Shown here one piece after another: positions 1 through 7,023 of a DNA stretch of 64,000 nucleotides. The DNA is from Streptomyces halobius (GTDB lineage Bacteria > Actinomycetota > Actinomycetes > Streptomycetales > Streptomycetaceae): the NCBI RefSeq assembly GCF_023277745.1, contig NZ_CP086322.1:6324001-6388000 (forward strand), written 5' to 3'. Numbering within the stretch: the first letter of the stretch is position 1; each line of letters opens with the position of its first letter. A program made the translations under genes and the position numbers. Below the pieces are notes generated by a model, which saw only the letters and a program-made list of their open reading frames with translations, was not told where the DNA came from and did no database searches.

Positions 1-444
1 GGCGGCGACGTCGACGCCTTCATCCGCAAGGTGAAGAACAAGGAAGACGGTGTGAAGCTCATGGGCTTCGGGCACCGCGTCTACAAGAACTTCGACCCCC
101 GGGCGAAGATCATCAAGGCGGCGGCGCACGACGTCCTCTCGGCGCTCGGCAAGTCCGACGAGCTGCTGGACATCGCCCTCAAGCTGGAGGAGCACGCGCT
201 CTCCGACGACTACTTCGTCTCGCGCAAGCTCTACCCGAACGTCGACTTCTACACCGGCCTGATCTACCGGGCCATGGGCTTCCCGACCGAGATGTTCACC
301 GTGCTCTTCGCGCTCGGCCGGCTGCCCGGCTGGATCGCCCAGTGGCACGAGATGATCACGGAGCCCGGCTCCCGCATCGGCCGCCCGCGGCAGATCTACA
401 CCGGCGTCATCGAGCGCGACTTCGTGCCGGTGGAGCAGCGCTGA
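1..444 (+). CDS. gltA: Citrate synthase, C-terminal part (cut by window edge)
   Basis: Condenses oxaloacetate and acetyl-CoA to citrate, the entry step of the TCA cycle, in the cytosol. The frame is open from the first base and gives the last 147 residues before TGA. Two hallmark stretches are visible: GFGHRVYKN, which carries the second active-site histidine, and NVDFYTG, which carries the catalytic aspartate. The end, RPRQIYTG followed by a short basic/acidic tail, is usual for hexameric type II bacterial enzymes of about 430 residues, so roughly two thirds of the gene lies outside the window. A strong hairpin follows 115 bp after the stop and nothing is co-directional close behind, so this is probably the last gene of its transcript. 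Confidence 0.97.
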   Translation, partial: GGDVDAFIRKVKNKEDGVKLMGFGHRVYKNFDPRAKIIKAAAHDVLSALGKSDELLDIALKLEEHALSDDYFVSRKLYPNVDFYTGLIYRAMGFPTEMFTVLFALGRLPGWIAQWHEMITEPGSRIGRPRQIYTGVIERDFVPVEQR

Positions 445-559
445 CAGCGGACCGCCGAAGGCCCTGACCGAGGTACACGGAAAGCCGAGACCGACCGAAG
501 TACGCGGCAAGACCGACGCGGAAAAGGAAAGCCGACGCGGAGACACGGAAAAGAGGAAA

Positions 560-602
560 CGCCCCGCCTCCGGATCCCCCCACGGGTCCAGAGTGCGGGG
601 CG
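560..602 (+). terminator. Hairpin terminator after citrate synthase
   Basis: Perfect 8-bp arms CGCCCCGC (560-567) and GCGGGGCG (595-602) around a 27-base loop, with no long T-tract, as is common in Streptomyces. The loop contains GGATCCCCCCACGGGTCC, and a near copy lies at about 621-640, so the end of the gene is flanked by a short duplicated block. Confidence 0.6.
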
Positions 603-1176
603 CTTCCCGTATCCCGGGGCGGATTCCCCCCACGGGATCCGTCCGGGCGTTCTCGGGTCGCACCGCGCTCTGCCGGGACGCGCACATACGGGAGGGCCGC
701 TCAAAGCTCCCCGGGCGCGTCGCCCCGGCCACGCGTAGCCGCGCACGATCCCCCAAGATCAGCACGGCTGGTGCAGTGCAAGCCCCGCCGGGGTGCCTGC
801 ACTGCCCGGTTAGACTCACGACCCCCCTCAATGGTTACGTTCCGATGAGTGTGATCTGAGTCTCTTGCCATATGAGGGCGAATGCGGTCAAGGGTCGCGA
901 TCTGGAGATCGAGGCCCTGGTGTATGGGTCCTGTGTCAGTTGTGACGGCAATGTGAATTTCCGGAGCCGCGGGCCGAGTATGGCGGCCTTTGCCCCGCCA
1001 GGTTGCTTACCGAGTCGGGTTGTTTACCAGGGCTGGGTGCTTGACGGTCCATGCTGCTTGCCGGTCCGGGTTGCTTATTGATCCGGATGTGCGTGAGGCG
1101 CAGGCCGTCACCCGCTGGCGGCGGGCTCGGTCTGCGCCTCTGAGCGCGGCTGGGCGGACGCCGGGGTGCGCCGTGG
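603..1176. other. Long intergenic stretch without a recognisable gene
   Basis: 574 bp between the gltA terminator and the copper chaperone. It holds the duplicated GGATTCCCCCCACGGGATCC block near 621-640, the inverted repeat and -10-like box described at 773-816, and a locally lower-GC patch around 820-960. Degenerate copies of a GGTTGCTTAC-like phrase occur around 1010-1075. Open frames here have neither Streptomyces codon bias nor a ribosome binding site, so I call no protein. A small RNA started from the 811 box is possible but unproven. Confidence 0.5.
773..816 (+). promoter_or_regulatory. Inverted repeat overlapping a candidate orphan promoter
   Basis: Arms GCAGTGCA (773-780) and TGCACTGC (798-805) are perfect inverted copies, with an inner CCCC/GGGG pair at 783-793. 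Six bases on lies TAGACT (811-816), a good Streptomyces -10 hexamer. The right arm would sit in the -35/-10 spacer, as for a repressor site. No gene is recognisable downstream on the plus strand before 1811. Confidence 0.35.
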
Positions 1177-1464
1177 TCAGGCCCGGCCCACGAGCTCGTA
1201 GCCCGCCTCGTCGACGGCGGTGCGCACCGCCTCGTCGTCGAGCGGCGCCTTGGAGGTGACGGTCACCCGGCCGGTGGCCGCGGCCGCCTGCACCGAGCTG
1301 ACGCCGGCGATCTCCGAGATCTCGTCCGACACGGCCTTCTCGCAGTGGCCACAGGTCATGCCGGTGACCTGGTACGTGGTGGTCACGGCGCCGACCTGGA
1401 CATCCGTGCCGCCGCCGGAGTGGCAGGAGCCTTCAGGGGTGCAGCAGGAGCTGTTCTCGGCCAT
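1177..1464 (-). CDS. copZ: Copper chaperone, heavy-metal-associated (HMA) domain
   Basis: A 95-residue cytosolic metal carrier of the CopZ/Atx1 type that hands Cu(I) to an efflux ATPase or to the CsoR sensor. Residues 28-95 form one HMA domain, beginning TYQVTGMTCGHCEKAV; the two cysteines of GMTCGHC bind the metal. The N-terminus has three further cysteines (SSCCTPEGSC), which could bind extra copper. The start is the ATG at 1462-1464, preceded by AAGGAGA at good spacing; the longer upstream frame has no such site. A CsoR-like operator lies about 210 bp upstream with a -10-like TATAGA beside it, so the mRNA would have a leader of about 200 nt. No P-type ATPase lies next to it here. Confidence 0.9.
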   Translation of the reverse strand: MAENSSCCTPEGSCHSGGGTDVQVGAVTTTYQVTGMTCGHCEKAVSDEISEIAGVSSVQAAAATGRVTVTSKAPLDDEAVRTAVDEAGYELVGRA

Positions 1465-1672
1465 GGGGATTCTCCTTGTGGTGCGGTGTGCCGGTGCGTC
1501 GACGTACCGATGGGCGGTGCGGCGGAGCGGCGGGTGTCGGTACGTCGTTGTTTCTCTGTACGTGCGTGAGGGTGCGTGCGCGTGCGTGCCGTGCGGAAAG
1601 TCTGCCGTGGCGGGGCGGCTCGGCAGCACGAGGGGTTCCGGTGACGACCGGTACCTCCCGACCTTCTCCCAC

Positions 1673-1692
1673 TCTATACCCCTAGGGGGTAT
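1673..1692 (-). promoter_or_regulatory. CsoR-type copper operator with -10 box for copZ
   Basis: ATACCCCTAGGGGGTAT (1676-1692) is a near-perfect palindrome of the TACC-rich/GGTA form bound by actinobacterial CsoR. On the minus strand TATAGA (1673-1678) overlaps its edge and can serve as a -10 box for the copper chaperone. The site lies 118 bp before the divergent dedA start, so it could in principle affect both genes. csoR itself is not in the window. Assignment rests on motif form, not on a search. Confidence 0.7.
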
Positions 1693-1810
1693 CAATCCAG
1701 CTCGGCACGTTGTGCCGCCCGGAGAGTCCCGGAATGCACGCGTTGCCGCGTGACCCGCCGCGCGTCAGCCTTGGGGTACGGACTCGGGGCGGATCCGAGG
1801 AGGCGGCCGG

Positions 1811-2458
1811 ATGGACGTACTCGCCTTCTACGGCCTGCTGGCCCTCACCACCCTGCCACCGCTGGTGCCCAATTCCGGTCTGCTCGTCACCGCGGGCGTG
1901 CTCGCCTCCCAGGGCGACGCCTTCCTCCCCCTGATCCTGCTGGTCGTCGCGGGCAGCGCCTTTCTGGGCGATCTCCTGATGTACCTCGTGGCACGCCGGT
2001 TCGGCGGACCCGTGCGGGACTGGATGCGGCGCCGGCCCCGCCGCCGGGCACTGCTGGAGTGGACCTCCCGGAGCATCCAGCGCTACGGCCTGCCGTTCGT
2101 CATCGGCGTACGGTTCCTGCCCAGCGGACGGATCGTCGGCGCGCTGGCGTCCGGAGTCCTGGGCTACCCGCTGCGCAACTTCGCGACCGGCGCCGGCGTC
2201 GCCGAGGCGATGTGGGCGACATACTCCGTCGGTCTCGGCTACATCGGCAGCGCCGCCGCGGGCGACCCGCTCTATGCCGCCGGCATCGGCATCGGCGTCT
2301 CCTGTGTGGTCGCCGCGGTCGGCAGCGCCGTCCAGCGGGCGGCGCGCCGCCGCTCGGTTCGAGTACCGCCCGGCGAAAGCGGCGAGAGCGAGAGCGGCGG
2401 TCCCCGGAACGGAGAGGAGGAGGCGGCACGCCACGCCAGACCGTCAGGACGGCGCTGA
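1811..2458 (+). CDS. DedA/SNARE-associated family membrane protein
   Basis: 215-residue polytopic inner-membrane protein of the DedA (VTT domain) superfamily, whose better-studied members are lipid scramblases or flippases involved in envelope homeostasis. Hydrophobic segments fall at about residues 5-30, 40-62, 100-125, 130-150 and 160-185. Family landmarks are the re-entrant G-rich stretch GSAFLGDLLMYLVARRFGG and the later RFLPSGRIVGALASGVLGYPLRNF with its conserved RF.P.GR core. The tail after residue 190 is charged and looks disordered. The start follows GAGGAGG at 1796-1802. It is alone on the plus strand, divergent from the copper chaperone across a shared control region. The transported lipid is not known. 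Confidence 0.88.
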   Translation: MDVLAFYGLLALTTLPPLVPNSGLLVTAGVLASQGDAFLPLILLVVAGSAFLGDLLMYLVARRFGGPVRDWMRRRPRRRALLEWTSRSIQRYGLPFVIGVRFLPSGRIVGALASGVLGYPLRNFATGAGVAEAMWATYSVGLGYIGSAAAGDPLYAAGIGIGVSCVVAAVGSAVQRAARRRSVRVPPGESGESESGGPRNGEEEAARHARPSGRR

Positions 2459-2504
2459 CCGGGCCCTTTACCCAGCCGCGGGGTGATTGTCGGTGGTCGC
2501 CCCT

Positions 2505-2515
2505 ACCGTGTCCTC
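2505..2515 (+). promoter_or_regulatory. -10 box of a probable leaderless transcript
   Basis: TACCGT (2505-2510) ends exactly six bases before the ATG at 2516. This -10, six bases, start codon layout makes transcription begin at or next to the start codon. The same spacing occurs before the genes at 20663, 25835 and 35465. Confidence 0.5.
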
Positions 2516-3052
2516 ATGACGCATCGGACAGCGCCTCAGGTGGGGATCGAGCCGTGGACGGCGGCCGACCTCGGGCTGCTGCGCAGGGCCAACACACCGG
2601 AAATGACCGAGCATGTCGGCGGCCCGGAGGCCGAGGAGCAGGTGCTCGCGCGTCACCGGAGATATCTCGAACTCGACGGGCCGGGGCGGATGTTCCGCAT
2701 AGTGCTGCCGCCGGAGGACGGGCCGGAGGGGGCCGTCGTCGGGTCGATCGGCTTCTGGGAGCTGACCTGGAAGGGGGAGACGGTGTACGAGACGGGGTGG
2801 GGTGTGCTGCCGCAGTTCCAGGGCCGCGGCATAGCGGTGGCGGCGGCACGGAAAGTCATAGCGGCGGCCAGGGTCGAAGGGCGGCACGGCTCCCTGCACG
2901 CGTTCCCTTCGGTGGCGCATAACGCGTCGAACACCGTCTGCCGCAAGGCAGGATTCGTCCTCGTAGGAGAGTGCGCATTCGAGTACCCCAAGGGGCGGCT
3001 GATGCGGTCCAACGAATGGCGGGTGGATCTGGCTGCCCGGGCGCGGTCGTAG
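2516..3052 (+). CDS. GNAT family N-acetyltransferase (RimJ/RimL type)
   Basis: 178-residue acetyl-CoA-dependent acetyltransferase. The fold runs from about residue 8 to 165. VGSIGFWEL is the central strand, and GWGVLPQFQGRGIAVAA contains the QFQGRGIA version of the Q/RxxGxG/A acetyl-CoA loop. HAFPSVAHNASNTVCRKAGFVLVGE is the usual N.aS..v..K.GF motif near the end. The substrate is unknown. I prefer the ATG at 2516 to an in-frame GTG-type start 33 bases earlier, because TACCGT stands six bases before this ATG, as in leaderless genes, and no Shine-Dalgarno sequence precedes either. It is followed by a 12-bp tandem repeat and is convergent with the dehydrogenase behind it. Confidence 0.87.
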   Translation: MTHRTAPQVGIEPWTAADLGLLRRANTPEMTEHVGGPEAEEQVLARHRRYLELDGPGRMFRIVLPPEDGPEGAVVGSIGFWELTWKGETVYETGWGVLPQFQGRGIAVAAARKVIAAARVEGRHGSLHAFPSVAHNASNTVCRKAGFVLVGECAFEYPKGRLMRSNEWRVDLAARARS

Positions 3053-3087
3053 CGGGGCCGGGAGGTCGCGGCGGGGCCGGGAGCGCG

Positions 3088-3134
3088 CCCGGCGGTACGA
3101 CCGGCGGTACCGGCGGTACGACCGGCGGTACGGG
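3088..3134. repeat. Short GGCGGTAC tandem repeat between convergent genes
   Basis: Four to five copies of a CGGCGGTACGAC-type 12-bp unit, one shortened to 9 bp, fill the gap between the acetyltransferase stop and the end of the dehydrogenase. It looks like slippage DNA. The repeated GGTACC parts are self-complementary, so it may also fold at the ends of both convergent transcripts. Confidence 0.6.
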
Positions 3135-3143
3135 CGAGACCGG

Positions 3144-4205
3144 TCATGTGCCCAGGACCGCGCCGCCGTGGCCGGACCCGGGGCTGCCGGTGGCGCTGCC
3201 GGTGACGCGTACGTCGGCGACAGCGACCGGCTGACCGGTTCGCCGCGAGCGTTCGCATGCCTCGGCGACGTACAGCGCCTCCAGCGCCTCGGCGGGCGAA
3301 CAGGGGCTCGGCGTACGGCCGGCGGCGACATCGACGAAGACGCCCAGCTCGGTGACGTACGCGTCATGGAAGCGCTCCATGAACGTGGCGTACGGGCTGG
3401 CCGACCTCTGCCACGACGGCTTCGGCTCCGCCGACGGCAGCGGCGCGCGGTCGTCCAGCCCCACGATGCGGGCACCCTCGGAGCCGCATACCTCCAGCCG
3501 GACGTCATGGCCCGCGCCGTTGTAGCGGGTCGCGGTGACGGTGGCCAGGGTGTCATCGTCGAAGCGCAGCAGCGCCGCACAGGTGTCGACGTCGCCCCCC
3601 TCGGAGAAGAACGACGCACCGCGGTTGGCGCCCTGGGCGTAGACCGAGACCACCTCACGGCCCGTGAGCCAGCGCAGGATGTCGAAGTCATGGATGCTGC
3701 AGTCCCGGAACAGCCCGCCGGAGGTGGGGATATAGCCGGCAGGCGGCGGGGTCTGGTCGCTGGTGCACGCGCGCAGGGTGTGCACCCAGCCCAGTTCGCC
3801 GGAGCGCAGCGCCTCGCGGGCGGCGCGGTAGCCCACGTCGAAGCGCCGCTGGAAGCCGATCTGTACGGGCACGGTGCCGGCCTGCGCGCGCTCCACGACG
3901 CCGATGGTGCCCGCGACGTCCAGCGCGACCGGCTTCTCGCAGAACACCGGGACCTCGGCGTCCAGGGCCTGGTGGATCAGCGTGGCGTGGGCGCTGGTGG
4001 CGGCGGTGATCACCACGCCGTCCAGGCCGTCCGCGTACATCTCCTCGATACCGGCCGCGGCTCGTACGCCGAGGGTGTCCGCCAGCGACGCGGCGCGCGC
4101 GGCGTCCACATCCGCGACCACGATGTCCGTGACGCCGGGGACGTTCCGGAGGGTCCCGGCGTGGAACGCGCCGATGCGCCCGGTGCCGATCAGACCGATC
4201 TTCAT
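3144..4205 (-). CDS. iolG: Gfo/Idh/MocA oxidoreductase, probable inositol dehydrogenase
   Basis: 353-residue NAD(P)-dependent dehydrogenase; in the IolG subgroup it oxidises myo-inositol or a stereoisomer to an inosose. The N-terminal Rossmann fold starts MKIGLIGTGRIGAFH (GxGxxG at residues 7-12). VFCEKPVALD has the EKP lysine loop and DCSIHDFDILRWL has the conserved D/H pair of the catalytic site. The domain ends near residue 335, followed by a short Gly/Ser tail. The start follows GGAAGG. Between that site and the likely control region lies a pyrimidine-rich leader made of 7-mer repeats. It is divergent from a LacI repressor, and a palindrome at 4333 stands in the shared region, so that repressor probably controls it. 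It is one of two paralogues in the cluster (see 9051). Confidence 0.85.
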   Translation of the reverse strand: MKIGLIGTGRIGAFHAGTLRNVPGVTDIVVADVDAARAASLADTLGVRAAAGIEEMYADGLDGVVITAATSAHATLIHQALDAEVPVFCEKPVALDVAGTIGVVERAQAGTVPVQIGFQRRFDVGYRAAREALRSGELGWVHTLRACTSDQTPPPAGYIPTSGGLFRDCSIHDFDILRWLTGREVVSVYAQGANRGASFFSEGGDVDTCAALLRFDDDTLATVTATRYNGAGHDVRLEVCGSEGARIVGLDDRAPLPSAEPKPSWQRSASPYATFMERFHDAYVTELGVFVDVAAGRTPSPCSPAEALEALYVAEACERSRRTGQPVAVADVRVTGSATGSPGSGHGGAVLGT

Positions 4206-4220
4206 GCCTCGATCCTTCCA

Positions 4221-4299
4221 GGGAGAGGGGAGAGGGGAGAGGGGAGAGGGGAGAGGGGAGAGGGGAGAGGGGAGCGTTGGGGCGTTGGGGCGTTGGGGA
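4221..4299. repeat. 7-bp then 8-bp tandem repeats in the leader of the dehydrogenase
   Basis: About seven copies of GGGAGAG (4221-4273) run into three copies of TTGGGGCG/AG (4275-4299). On the mRNA of the leftward dehydrogenase this is a C/U-rich block just upstream of the ribosome binding site; the opposite strand has regular GGGG runs able to form G-quadruplexes. Copy-number change would alter the distance from operator to start codon. Confidence 0.85.
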
Positions 4300-4332
4300 G
4301 GGAGGGGCTTGGGGAGTGGCCCATGGGGGCAT

Positions 4333-4350
4333 TGTTGGAACGGTCCAACA
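4333..4350. promoter_or_regulatory. LacI-family operator O1
   Basis: TGTTGGAACGGTCCAACA is an 18-bp palindrome with 7-bp perfect arms around ACGG, of LacI-family size and form. It lies between the divergent dehydrogenase and lacI-type genes. A second copy of its core overlaps the start codon of the repressor (4484). Confidence 0.75.
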
Positions 4351-4482
4351 AGTGCGTCCCGGGAACCCTGCATGTCCGTATGTCCGCATGTCAACCCTTC
4401 TGCAGGGCGGTCGTTTCCCGGTGTCGCCCCCGCCGTTGCCGTGCGTTGACGCCGACCTGCCCCAGTGGAAGGATCTCCAGCC

Positions 4483-5616
4483 ATGGAACGGTCCAACGAA
4501 CGCCTCGACACGCGGCCCGATGAGCGGGCCCATGGGCGGCCGGACAATGGGCAGTCCCGTACGGAACGGCCGGGTGCCGGGCGGCCCCCGACGATCCGTG
4601 GTGTCGCCGAGCGCGCGGGCGTCTCCAAATCGCTGGTGTCACTGGTGCTGCAGGGCTCGCCACGAGTCAGCGACACCAAGCGGCAGGCCGTGCTGGACGC
4701 GATCGAGGAGCTGGACTACCGGCCGAACGCCGCAGCCCGCAGTCTCGTCGCGCGCCGTACGCACACCGTCGGTGTGCTCCTCAACGACATGCGCAACCCC
4801 TGGTTCGTCGAGGTTCTCGACGGCCTGAACTCGCTGCTGCACGCGCACGGTCTGCGGATGCTCATGGCCGACGGGCGGCTCGACCGGCGGGCCGGGCAGG
4901 ACTTCGCCCGCACGTTCCAGGAGCTGCGGGTCGACGGCATCGTCGTCGTCGGCACCCTGCCGGACACCGCGGGACTCGCCGAGGTCGCCGAGCGGCTGCC
5001 GACCGTCATCGCCGGCAACCACGGACCCCGGCTGGCGCGGGCCGACATCGTCGCCAACGACGACGAGCGCGGCGCCCGGCTCGCCACCGAGCACCTCATC
5101 GGCCTCGGCCACCGCCGCATCGCCCATATCGCCGGACAGGGCCTGGTGGGCGAGCTGCGCCGGCGCGGCTTCGAGGCGGCCATGCGCGCCCATGGGCTGG
5201 CGGCGGGCGCCGTCGTGGAGTCCGGCGACGCCACCGAGGAAGGCGGCTACCGCGCCGCCGTCCGGCTGCTCGATCCGGCCCGCGGCGCCGAACGCCCCAC
5301 CGCCGTCCTCGCGTTCAACGACATCTCCTGCGTCGGCGCGCTGTCCGCCGCCGAGGAGCTGGGCCTGGCCGTGCCCGCCGACCTCTCCCTCGTCGGCTAC
5401 GACAACACCTACCTCTCCCGTATCCGGCACCTCTGGCTGAACTCGGTGAACAACGCCAGCCACGAGGTCGGCCGGCGGGCCGCGCGCTGTCTGCTGGACC
5501 GGATGGAGCACCCCGACGCGCCGGCCGGCCACCAACTCGTCGCCCCGGGACTGGAGATCAGGGGATCGACGGCCCCGCCTCGGCGGGCCCAGGAAGAGCA
5601 GCGCCCGTCCGTCTAA
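4483..5616 (+). CDS. LacI-family transcriptional repressor
   Basis: 377-residue cytosolic DNA-binding protein. After a charged N-terminal extension, residues about 34-80 form the LacI helix-turn-helix and hinge: TIRGVAERAGVSKSLVSLVLQGSPRVSDTKRQAVLDAIEELDYRPN. The rest is the periplasmic-binding-protein-like sugar-sensing domain, with HTVGVLLNDMRNPWF at its start and DLSLVGYDNTYLS near its end. The ATG at 4483 follows GGAAGGA and itself overlaps a copy of the operator core, which points to autoregulation by blocking the start of the gene. Its neighbour is an inositol-type dehydrogenase, so the effector is probably a cyclitol or a related sugar. Which one cannot be told from sequence. Confidence 0.93.
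   Translation: MERSNERLDTRPDERAHGRPDNGQSRTERPGAGRPPTIRGVAERAGVSKSLVSLVLQGSPRVSDTKRQAVLDAIEELDYRPNAAARSLVARRTHTVGVLLNDMRNPWFVEVLDGLNSLLHAHGLRMLMADGRLDRRAGQDFARTFQELRVDGIVVVGTLPDTAGLAEVAERLPTVIAGNHGPRLARADIVANDDERGARLATEHLIGLGHRRIAHIAGQGLVGELRRRGFEAAMRAHGLAAGAVVESGDATEEGGYRAAVRLLDPARGAERPTAVLAFNDISCVGALSAAEELGLAVPADLSLVGYDNTYLSRIRHLWLNSVNNASHEVGRRAARCLLDRMEHPDAPAGHQLVAPGLEIRGSTAPPRRAQEEQRPSV
4484..4497. promoter_or_regulatory. LacI-family operator O2 over the repressor start codon
   Basis: TGGAACGGTCCAAC repeats the 14-bp core of O1 exactly, 148 bp away, close to 14 helical turns. Its first two bases belong to the ATG of the repressor. Two sites at this spacing would allow looping by a dimer of dimers; this is inference. 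Confidence 0.65.
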
Positions 5617-5651
5617 GAGATGCTCTCTGCCCTGGCCGTCCGCCTATAAAA

Positions 5652-5671
5652 GGCACCCTCTAGGAGGTGCC
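5652..5671. terminator. Hairpin between convergent lacI-type and panE-like genes
   Basis: GGCACC (5652-5657) pairs with GGTGCC (5666-5671) around CTCTAGGA. The short region also repeats the phrase CCCTCTAAGAG. It can serve both converging transcripts. The stem is short, so the call is tentative. Confidence 0.4.
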
Positions 5672-5673
5672 CT

Positions 5674-6633
5674 CTAAGAGGCGCTCTCCCGCAGTTCGCG
5701 GTCGATCGCGCGCAACAGGATCAGCAGCATCCGGTTCAACGGTGTGCCGATACCGTGCCGTTCGCCGGCCCTGACCACCGCACCGGTGATGTACTCATGC
5801 TCCAGCGGACGGCCCGCGAGCCGGTCGTAGAGCATCGAGGAACCACCGTCGGGCGGCGCCAGGGCATAGAGCTCCAGGGTCCCTTCGACGTCCCGCTCGC
5901 CGATGTCCGCGCCCTCGGCACGCGCTACGGCGGCGGCCTCGTGAAGCAGGTCGCGCGCCAGACCGGCCACCTCGGGGTCGGCGAAGACACCGATCCGCTG
6001 CTGGAGCAGGGCGGTGACGGGGTTGGCCGCGAGGTTGGTGAACAGCTTGCGCCACGCGGCGGTGACGAAGTCGGCGACCGGCCGCACCCGCAGCTCACTG
6101 CCGGCCAGCAGGGCGGCGAACCGGTCGGCCAACGGACCTTCGGGGACATGCAGTTCGCTGGCGACATGGTGCAGGATCCGGCCGGGCGCGAGGCGTTCGG
6201 CGGAGATATAGACGATGGTGGGCAGGATCGGGGTGCCCTCGGGGGCGTACGGGGCCACCCGCTCCTCCAGGCCGACGCCGTTCTGCAGGACGGCGACGGC
6301 GGTGCCGGGGCCGCACAGCCGCCGCAGCCAGCCCTCGGCACTCGGAGTGTCCTGCGCCTTGGTGGTCAGCAGCACCCAGTCGACGGGCCCCACCTGCGCG
6401 GGATCCGTGGCGACACGTACCGCCGCGGTCCGGACCGTATCGCCGCTCTCGATGGTGAGGCCGTCCAGGGGGCTGCGTACGCACAGGGTGACGTCGAGGC
6501 CCGCCCAGTGGGCGAGGGCTGCGGCGTAACCGCCGATCGCGCCGGCGCCGATCACGGCGATCCGGCCGGCCGCCGGGGCCTGGGATGTCTGGGGCGCCTG
6601 CGGCGTCTCGGGCACCTGCGGTATCTGAGGCAT
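5674..6633 (-). CDS. 2-dehydropantoate 2-reductase family protein (PanE/ApbA-like)
   Basis: 319-residue NADPH-dependent reductase of the ketopantoate reductase family. After about 20 Pro/Gln-rich residues the Rossmann motif IAVIGAGAIGGYAAALAHWAG appears. KAQDT supplies the family lysine in the first domain and ILQNGVG-like AVLQNGVGLEE is present. WRKLFTNLAANPVTALL is the start of the helical C-terminal domain with its catalytic lysine, and GGSSMLYDRLAGRPLEHEYITGAVVRAGERHGI is the usual substrate-binding end. A true pantothenate function is not certain, because actinomycetes carry several paralogues. Its position inside the inositol region suggests another 2-oxo acid. The ATG at 6633 is chosen because residues before it are not conserved in type. 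Confidence 0.85.
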   Translation of the reverse strand: MPQIPQVPETPQAPQTSQAPAAGRIAVIGAGAIGGYAAALAHWAGLDVTLCVRSPLDGLTIESGDTVRTAAVRVATDPAQVGPVDWVLLTTKAQDTPSAEGWLRRLCGPGTAVAVLQNGVGLEERVAPYAPEGTPILPTIVYISAERLAPGRILHHVASELHVPEGPLADRFAALLAGSELRVRPVADFVTAAWRKLFTNLAANPVTALLQQRIGVFADPEVAGLARDLLHEAAAVARAEGADIGERDVEGTLELYALAPPDGGSSMLYDRLAGRPLEHEYITGAVVRAGERHGIGTPLNRMLLILLRAIDRELRESAS

Positions 6634-7023
6634 GCGACGAGAGTAGGCCCCGGGGCGGCGGTGCGCGCGGGGCAACGCGGCGGGAGGTCAGGCCGGACGA
6701 CGGGGCAGGTCCCCGGACGGCGCGGCCCTGGGACGCGCGTCGGCCCCACGCCGGTCGGGCGCGGGGCCTACGTCTACGGCCCCGAGGGGAAGCGGATCCA
6801 GGGGCAGTGGTTTCAGGTGCAGTGGTTTCAGGGGCGGCGGACCGCCCTACCGGATCAGTTCACCGGTTCGGTCCACCGGCCCCGTTCACCGGTTCGGTTC
6901 ACCGGTTCGGTTCACCGGTTCGGTTCACCGGTTCGGTTCACCGGTTCGGTTCACCGGTTCGGTTCACCGGTTCGGTTCACCGGTTCGGTCCACCGGTTCG
7001 GTCCACCGGTTCGGTTCAGAGGC
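6634..7023. other. Intergenic stretch holding a 13-bp repeat array
   Basis: Between the PanE-like start and the winged-helix gene stop. The first 210 bp have no recognisable signal apart from a doubled CAGTGGTTTCAGG phrase near 6807-6832. The rest is the array annotated separately. No gene seen. Confidence 0.6.
6860..7016. repeat. Array of about twelve 13-bp repeats
   Basis: The unit ACCGGTTCGGTTC recurs head to tail at exact 13-bp steps, with one degenerate copy (ACCGGCCCCGTTC) near the left end and TCC for TTC in copies near both ends. Each copy contains the palindrome ACCGGT. The unit is not a multiple of three and no ribosome binding site precedes it, so it is not coding. It ends seven bases before the stop of the leftward winged-helix gene, so it would be transcribed as that gene's 3' end. 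Confidence 0.95.

Noticed and set aside
872..1081. Small protein of 69 residues in the gltA-copZ gap
   Set aside because: No ribosome binding site, no Streptomyces codon bias and no recognisable motif.
1465..1672. Riboswitch or leader peptide in the long copZ leader
   Set aside because: No conserved structure or short coding frame with a ribosome binding site could be recognised; the CsoR site explains copper control.
6860..7016. CRISPR array
   Set aside because: The 13-bp unit is far too short, there are no unique spacers and no cas genes are near.
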